A stretch of 64,000 bases of DNA from Neospora caninum Liverpool (taxonomy: Eukaryota > Apicomplexa > Conoidasida > Eucoccidiorida > Sarcocystidae). This document shows positions 58,401 through 64,000 of the stretch, piece after piece (positions within the stretch are counted from its first letter, which is position 1; each line of letters starts with the position of its first letter). The DNA is taken from assembly GCF_000208865.1 (NCBI RefSeq), contig NC_018397.1, positions 620,001 to 684,000 on the forward strand, given 5' to 3'. A model generated the notes under the pieces. That model did not search any database. It had not been told where the DNA came from and saw only the letters and a program-made list of their open reading frames with translations. The position numbers and the translations under genes are program-made.

Positions 58401-59606
58401 AGACAGCTCTATACACTGGTCAATTGGCAGAGACGAAAATCCGCCGTCAAAAACCGCCCCGTTTTTTCCCTCCAGCGAGCGCTCCGTACCCACAGCAGGT
58501 CCCACAGAGAGTCGCCAAGAGTTTTGGGAGCCCGGCGAGGAACTCCCAGGCCCTTCACGCCTTATCCATTGGCCAGAGACCAGCCGCGCCCAACGAGGAC
58601 TGCGAAGTGCTCCGCAGAACCTTCTGCCGTATGGCAAAGCGCTTGTCGGAGTCTCAAGGAAACAACTGTCGCACTGTGAGGTCTCTACGGGCAACTGATG
58701 AGCGCGGAAGCCGCGAAAAGAAGAGAAACCCAGAGCGGGGAGAAATGCGAGTGGGCCAGGTGGGCCGTACGGCTCGGGGGTCTGGACACCGCGGGACGAC
58801 TCGGGCGGCGGCTCCACAGGCGACGGTCCTTGACACAACTTAGGCGTGCGGCCTGTGCACTCAGCAGCTGGGATAGTGGCCGTCCGTCGCGCGGACCGCC
58901 ACTTCGCCCAAAGCTCTTCTGGCGGGGGATAAACAGGCGGAAGCGGCCAAAGACGCGGACCCGGAACTTGCCGTCCTGCACTACCCCCCTCCGTACGCAG
59001 TCTTCCCGCAAGCAGCCCTTTTGTTTGTGCAGGAGCTGACGGAGCACCTGTCCATCGCGATCGGGAGGTAGAGTCGATCTGCGAGTTTCCTCCCGCTCCA
59101 CTCGAGAAGGCGGCCGGTTGGTCGCCAGGTTGACGCGTCCCAGAAAACCTGCGACTTTTCCGCGGCAGTGTAAATCGTTGACAGTGCGGAAGAAGGTTGT
59201 CTGCATCCAGACGGGGCGGCAGAAATGCATAGTCCGCCGCCGTGGCACACTCACGCCTCTGCACTCTTTTCTGAAGGAAAGTCAGCACGTCGGGAGAACC
59301 AGGAGACGGGAACAAAGGCATAGAATCCGTGTTATGGACACCGGGCAGGAAGGATGGACCAACATGTGAGCGTGATTGAAAAGAACTTGGAGAAAAACAC
59401 CGACCTGAAGGGACGGCAGACGGATGGAGTGAAGCTTCTGGATGGCCATTTCCGATACTCGCTACGGGCAGGCTTTGGGAGTACGCAGTTGTTGCGATGG
59501 GACAGGCAACCGAGTCCGAAACAAAGAGGGGAACATGCTTATCGCCTACCATAGGAAACAACTTGGTTTTAGAAGAAGAGGTGAACAGGGTGGAAAGAGG
59601 CGGCAT
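52468..59606 (-). CDS. Very large hypothetical protein, 4 exons, ~1,465 aa
   Basis: Exons: 59606-56869 (starts at ATG, MPPLSTLF), 55395-54609, 53788-53381, 52932-52468. All junctions are GT-AG (GG|GTAAGAG, CCG|GTAAGG, GAG|GTGAGAG) and all phases match, ending at TGA. The 2.7-kb first exon alone is open for 912 codons and is the securest part. The protein is Ser/Pro/Arg-rich, with a few ordered-looking segments: PPVYPPPEELWAKW near residue 250, RRTLRRVLQRLKN near the end of exon 2, RQELDHFFRLRSIRLPVETA in exon 3 and RMESSLKAFAHALRELAGD in exon 4. The last exon is acidic. No family is recognised. Intron 1 (1.47 kb) contains an AT-rich island. The acceptor of exon 3 was chosen to keep phase 0; nearby alternatives exist. 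The 3' exons could instead belong to a separate gene. Confidence 0.55.
55570..56290. other. AT-rich island
   Basis: Composition falls abruptly to about 27-33% GC in 60-base counts (for example 55621-55680 and 56041-56100), against clearly GC-rich flanking exons. It lies within the inferred first intron of the large minus-strand gene. No rRNA, tRNA or mitochondrial protein fragment was recognised by eye, and open frames are short. Confidence 0.8.
56319..56534 (+). other. Exon-like plus-strand segment inside an intron
   Basis: After an acceptor-like GGACGCAG the plus strand reads RKAVLRMQSRHIKSLSDELT and continues with a charged coiled-coil-like stretch (FRREWESERLQQG) before becoming featureless and stopping at 56532-56534. 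No matching donor, start codon or neighbouring plus-strand exon is found. It could be a gene fragment or a chance frame. Confidence 0.25.
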
Positions 59607-62600
59607 ACATGCCACCACTGTTCGCGGACACCAGGGTTCCCGGCGCGGACGCTGTCGCTGGCGACAGCTGGACAAACACGAGCGAGGAGCATGGGGTACC
59701 TCAGTCAGAAGACAGGACACAAACAAGGACGTACATGTAGATGGCTACGAACAAGTGGGTAGGCAACACAGTTGCGGAAAAGACCATCTTCCTCTCAGCG
59801 CGGAAGGATGTAGAGCGAAGTGACCTGAAGTCTCTTCACAACGCATTACTGTCTTCCACCGGCGTCATCGCCCTGCGCAAAGAAAGTGCAGTCACTGCAC
59901 ACGCGAAACACTCACGAATCGATCCTCCACAGTACACTATGAGAAAACAAAGAAGAAAACACAGAGAAGGAGTCGCTTCTTCTTTGTAGTTCGTACGAGG
60001 ACTCGATATAGCCACGACACTAGTGTGTGTTGTCACCTCTCCGCCCGTAGGAGCAGTGGACAATCGACAACTCAACCAGGCTGCTGCAAGGCATTTCGCA
60101 CTCAAGAAATTGCACACACTGACGCAGCACAGTCTCTCAGTATGGGTAAGCATATCTAAGAACGAATTACATAGGGACGGATTGTTGAAAATTTCTCTCA
60201 CGTCCACTGACAGGCAAATCGCGTTGCAACGTCCACTGTCTGCGGGGCCAGCCGATTGGGTAGCTCTACCTTCCCGTACCGAAACAGCGTGAACGCCTTG
60301 TCATGACGCTAAAAATGCGGTTTCTCAAGCAGGCCACGGACCGAAGAAAGGTTCCTTCCCGGTGTGCAGGTGGGAACACTTCGGTGTCTCGTCAACTGCC
60401 GACCGCCACACGCCGGGCGATTAAAGAACGGCCAACACCTTTCACCCTGACCCCGCTCGTACCTCCAGCGGGGGAAACGGATTTCCCATGGAAGGCAGCT
60501 GAGAAATCCCAAAAACTCTAACAGAGCCAAGCTTCCTGCGACACGCGGAGTATCTTTTCATCGAGAACTATTATCAGTAGTACTCCCGTGTGTCTGGCCA
60601 CGAGAAAACAAAGGACCATTGAGTGGCCGCGAGGCAACCTGCAACATTCCACGAAACAGCAAGTCGAGGAGGATTGCTGTTCGCATCGCCCTGGCTTTTC
60701 TCCCACCATCAGACCCGTGCCCATTCTGCTATCCCACTGAGAACTGTTCGCATTGTTTGAGCCGTCGAATCGGGATTTCGTAGTTCTCTCTCGGTTCCAC
60801 ATTATCGGGTGGTCCTGGAACACACCTTTAACAGCGTAAGAGCCAACAAGACAGAAGATAGCAGTATCCCTCACTCTTCCGCCGACAGTCACAGTGCAAA
60901 AATCTTTGACTCCAAAAAGTACACTATTGCGTGGAGCGCCAGGAACTCATGAAAATCTCGCTGAGGCTCAGCACAAGAGCCTCACATAATGTTTCCTGCG
61001 AATACATTTCAGCTACGTTGGAATTGGCGCACGACTGTAGTCGCCGCCCGACTACTTACACATTCCTACACAGTTAAGTTTCTGCTTTCGCGCTCGCTCG
61101 CTTTGTGGGCCGTTTGGGACCTCGAGGGCAATCCACTGCGTCGAGATTCAGGCGCACAGCGAACCTAGCAGGCAGCAACACCGTTGTAGTCTACCCGTGC
61201 AGACAAAGCGGTGGAGGTGGAACAGCAGAAGGATTTATCGTATCAATGAACATGCGGGTTTCCTGCCTTCAGTGGATGTGGGGAAAAAGTAACTGACAGC
61301 TGTGTTTGAGAAAGCGTGCTGCGAGGCAAAGAATTTATATGAGGTACTACAGTGTAAGGTTTGACGCGCCGTACAGGGTCCTATGGAAGGGCATTACATT
61401 GTGCGCACTAAAGCGGGGACATGGGAGCGGAAAGGAACGACAAATATATCACAAAAGCCGTTTCAGTATGACGCATATCATTTGACATCGCATGCTTCCT
61501 GGATTGCTTCTTGGTTCGGTTGCATACAATTGCAGCTTGTGGCTTTCTGCGGTCATACACTCGGCATGCTTGGCTCTAGTTCTTCCTTCTGTGTCTCTTC
61601 CAGTAATTCCCGATTTCACCCATGCCCTATTTTGAGGTGCCTGTGGCAGATTATGTAGATGTTTGTTGCTCCCCGGGTCACCTAGCGGCAAATCGTGCGT
61701 TTCTGAGACTTCGTCATGCTTATCAGCGAGTCTCTCGTAGAACAAAAATAGAACACGCCAATCATAGCTACAAACTCGGTTGACGTCCTTGCTAACGTAC
61801 TTTCCCGGTACAAGCGCAGCTGGTGCACCCTCGCCACCGGCTAAACGGCGCTCTCGGCAAGAATGTGATAGAATCACGGAGAGGGAAGTTTTATCGAGAA
61901 ACCGAAAGCCATCGAGCTACACACCTGCGACTCCTTAGACTTTAGGACTAAGACGTGCGAAGATGAAATAGACCGGTTTGCTCCTGGTAGGGAACATGCT
62001 CTCTCCTTCAGTGCGTCTGCCTCGTGCACCCTCGACTCCGGAAATCCTGCACAGGACTTTTCAATTCGTTGCGGCAAGGCTCCGCAGCCACGCGGTATGG
62101 CGTACGACTAAAACCCTCCGGAGTCAAGATGCCCAGTGCGGAACTTGGAATACGGCCACTCGCGTGCGAAAAATAAGATTAAAGAGGTGCCTTTGCTTAT
62201 CTCACGCGTTCGTAACTACGGGACATGTTCTTTCATCACAGGTGCGGGATGTTTCAGCGGATTTTTCACTTGTTATGAGATACAGACAACGACGTATTTA
62301 TGATTGCCGTACATCACACCCCACTGGACTACTTAAGACAGCTAAAAGTGTTGGATTTCAATATCCTACCGGCCCTCATGATTGCTAGGATACTGTAGAT
62401 CATGAACACTCCCTGGCATGACAACAACCTGTCCAGTTGCCACCTTGACATGGCGGCTCGTGCTCTTCAGAAGCGGTGGACAGTGCGTTGTGCGCCGGCC
62501 AACAGATGAACGAAAGATGCTTTGCCTTTTCGTTGGGTGTTGATTATTTTCAAGGTAAAAGGCAACTAGTCGAGTGCAGCGCTATGTACCACGTGAACAG

Positions 62601-64000
62601 TGTCCGCCTACTTTCGACGCGATCAGGCTACCAGTAGCTTGAGGGCTAGCTTGTGTTTGAGTGTCAACTTGGAGCCCTCTATGGATTCCCCGCACACGAG
62701 GAAGTGTCAGGAGGTTCTTGAGTGACTGGACAGCAGAAACGGAGAAGGCTCACCGTTAGAGAAAACACGAGAAGCGCAGGGAAAAGAGAAAACAGTCAGT
62801 ACTGACAAGGAAGCCAGGGTCATCGCAACGGGGGGTGTCTCATCCTCGGTTGACGATTTCAGGAAGACAGGACCTCTCCGTGGAGCCGATAAGGTAACGC
62901 ATCGATTTTCCTCTAGAGGTGGAAAACGGACCTTTTCCCCGGCACTGCAGAAAGGCAGGTCTGCGAACCCTTTAAGGCATGCGAAATCCAGATTTTGCCG
63001 GAGCACTGACTCGAGTGTCGCTACGCAAAAAGGGGAGGAGACCAGGAGGGGGGCGGGGGAACGAATGGGCTACGCACAGAGACAGAGCCGTGAAGCCGCA
63101 CGGCCCCTTGTCCTCATCCCCTGAGGTATCCCGCTGTGAGTCTTTTCCATCCCGAATGAGCCTTCAAAAGTGTTAGTGAAGGAAACGCCTGATTCACATG
63201 GTATGTCTGTATGTGCTCATACTCCACAGTCTTCCTTCATTGGCCCGTTTTTGGCCGAAAAAGAAACGCATCCGGAATTCGATCTTTTTTGCTGTCCCTC
63301 GGAGGCCATGGGTAGGTGGCCGTGCCTAACCGCGTGCACTACACAGTGTGTCTTGGAGTCTAGGGTCTGGGCTGAACTTGTTTATGTGTAAGGTTTTCAG
63401 TTTCGTAGGAAGAGGACCTGAAGGTGATGTAACATAGCACCTTTTCGTTTTCCTCCCCTTTTCTCGCCTTTTTGGGGGGTGGCGTCCACGATTCCAGTGA
63501 ATCTTCTTAGGATCTCTCTCCACGCCGACAGTCTCCGGTTCGCTGTTGTGCAACCACGCGCTGCTTTCTCCTGAACAAACCGATGACATTCTCGAACGGG
63601 TCTCCTCTCCCCTCCCCCCCACCTCGCTTGGATAGCTAGCCCCCTGGGGAGGCGGCGACAGCCCTTACCCCAAGATTTTTACGGACTCACACGTGGTATT
63701 TCCTCTGCCGCTTCTCCTCGCTATTCCCTGGAGCATGTGTCCATAACTAAACCTTCTTCCCTAGTGGAAAACACACAGAGAAGGCGCTACGGGAGTTATA
63801 GATGCTGGCGTTGGAATGACGCGTCCAAGTCCTGCGTGCCCGCTCAGCCACGCTGCCGCTCCCGTGGTAAAAACCACGGAAATTAACAAGGAATTTTCTT
63901 CGGTTAGTGTGGTCATCTTTCTCATCTTTTCTGCGATTTCCAACGATTCATGTCTCGCCGGTGTATCACTGTCTTGTAAGGCTGCGGGAATTTCGCAGCT
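59607..64000. other. Right-end region, nothing assigned
   Basis: About 4.4 kb upstream of the large minus-strand gene. It should contain that gene's promoter and leader. All open frames are short (at most ~140 codons), overlap on both strands and lack protein-like composition. No RNA gene or notable repeat was seen. Confidence 0.5.

Noticed and set aside
57674..58843. Plus-strand 389-codon frame
   Set aside because: Lies wholly opposite the 912-codon open exon of the minus-strand gene; composition is that of a shadow frame.
1..64000. CRISPR arrays, bacterial operons, insertion sequences, viral genes
   Set aside because: No regularly spaced repeats, Shine-Dalgarno-spaced gene runs, transposase or capsid/polymerase motifs were seen; gene structure is eukaryotic throughout.

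Overview
The window looks like nuclear DNA of a cyst-forming coccidian (Toxoplasma, Neospora or Hammondia type apicomplexan). The evidence is intron-rich genes with plain GT-AG junctions and introns of about 0.2-1.5 kb, long intergenic spaces, long Ser/Pro-rich low-complexity stretches in the large proteins, (AT)n microsatellites, T/C-rich leaders, palindromic GCATGC promoter elements, and housekeeping genes that read as apicomplexan. I cannot name the species from sequence alone. There is no bacterial-type operon, CRISPR array, insertion sequence or recognisable virus.

Left third (1-22 kb): the 3' exon of a plus-strand gene runs in from the left edge. It is followed by a minus-strand coiled-coil protein (1768-3273), a small plus-strand two-exon gene (4713-5349), the seven-exon U1A/U2B''-type spliceosomal protein (6728-10431, minus), and a head-to-head pair of ribosomal protein genes, RPLP2 (minus) and RPL11 (plus), sharing a 685-bp intergenic promoter. 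A tRNA-Arg(ACG) gene lies at 18 kb. Two unrecognised minus-strand genes follow, one of which encodes a protein beginning with a myristoylation/palmitoylation motif.

Middle (25-42 kb): a 14-exon minus-strand gene for a polytopic membrane protein carrying an EDLPQ motif. I assembled it by requiring every splice phase to match. Next come a two-exon alpha/beta hydrolase with a complete Ser-Asp-His triad (minus) and a single-exon PX-domain sorting nexin (plus).

Right third (44-60 kb): two very large, low-complexity, unrecognised proteins, one on each strand. The minus-strand one is inferred to span four exons and a 1.47-kb intron that contains a sharply AT-rich island. From 59.6 kb to the right end I see no supportable gene.

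The genes do not form one pathway. Splicing (U1A/U2B''), translation (P2, L11, tRNA-Arg) and endosomal trafficking (sorting nexin) are the interpretable functions. The best candidates for something undescribed are the EDLPQ membrane protein, the MGGC acylated protein, the AT-rich intronic island and the unresolved C-terminus of the 44-49 kb gene. All multi-exon models come from reading splice sites by eye and have not been tested with transcripts.
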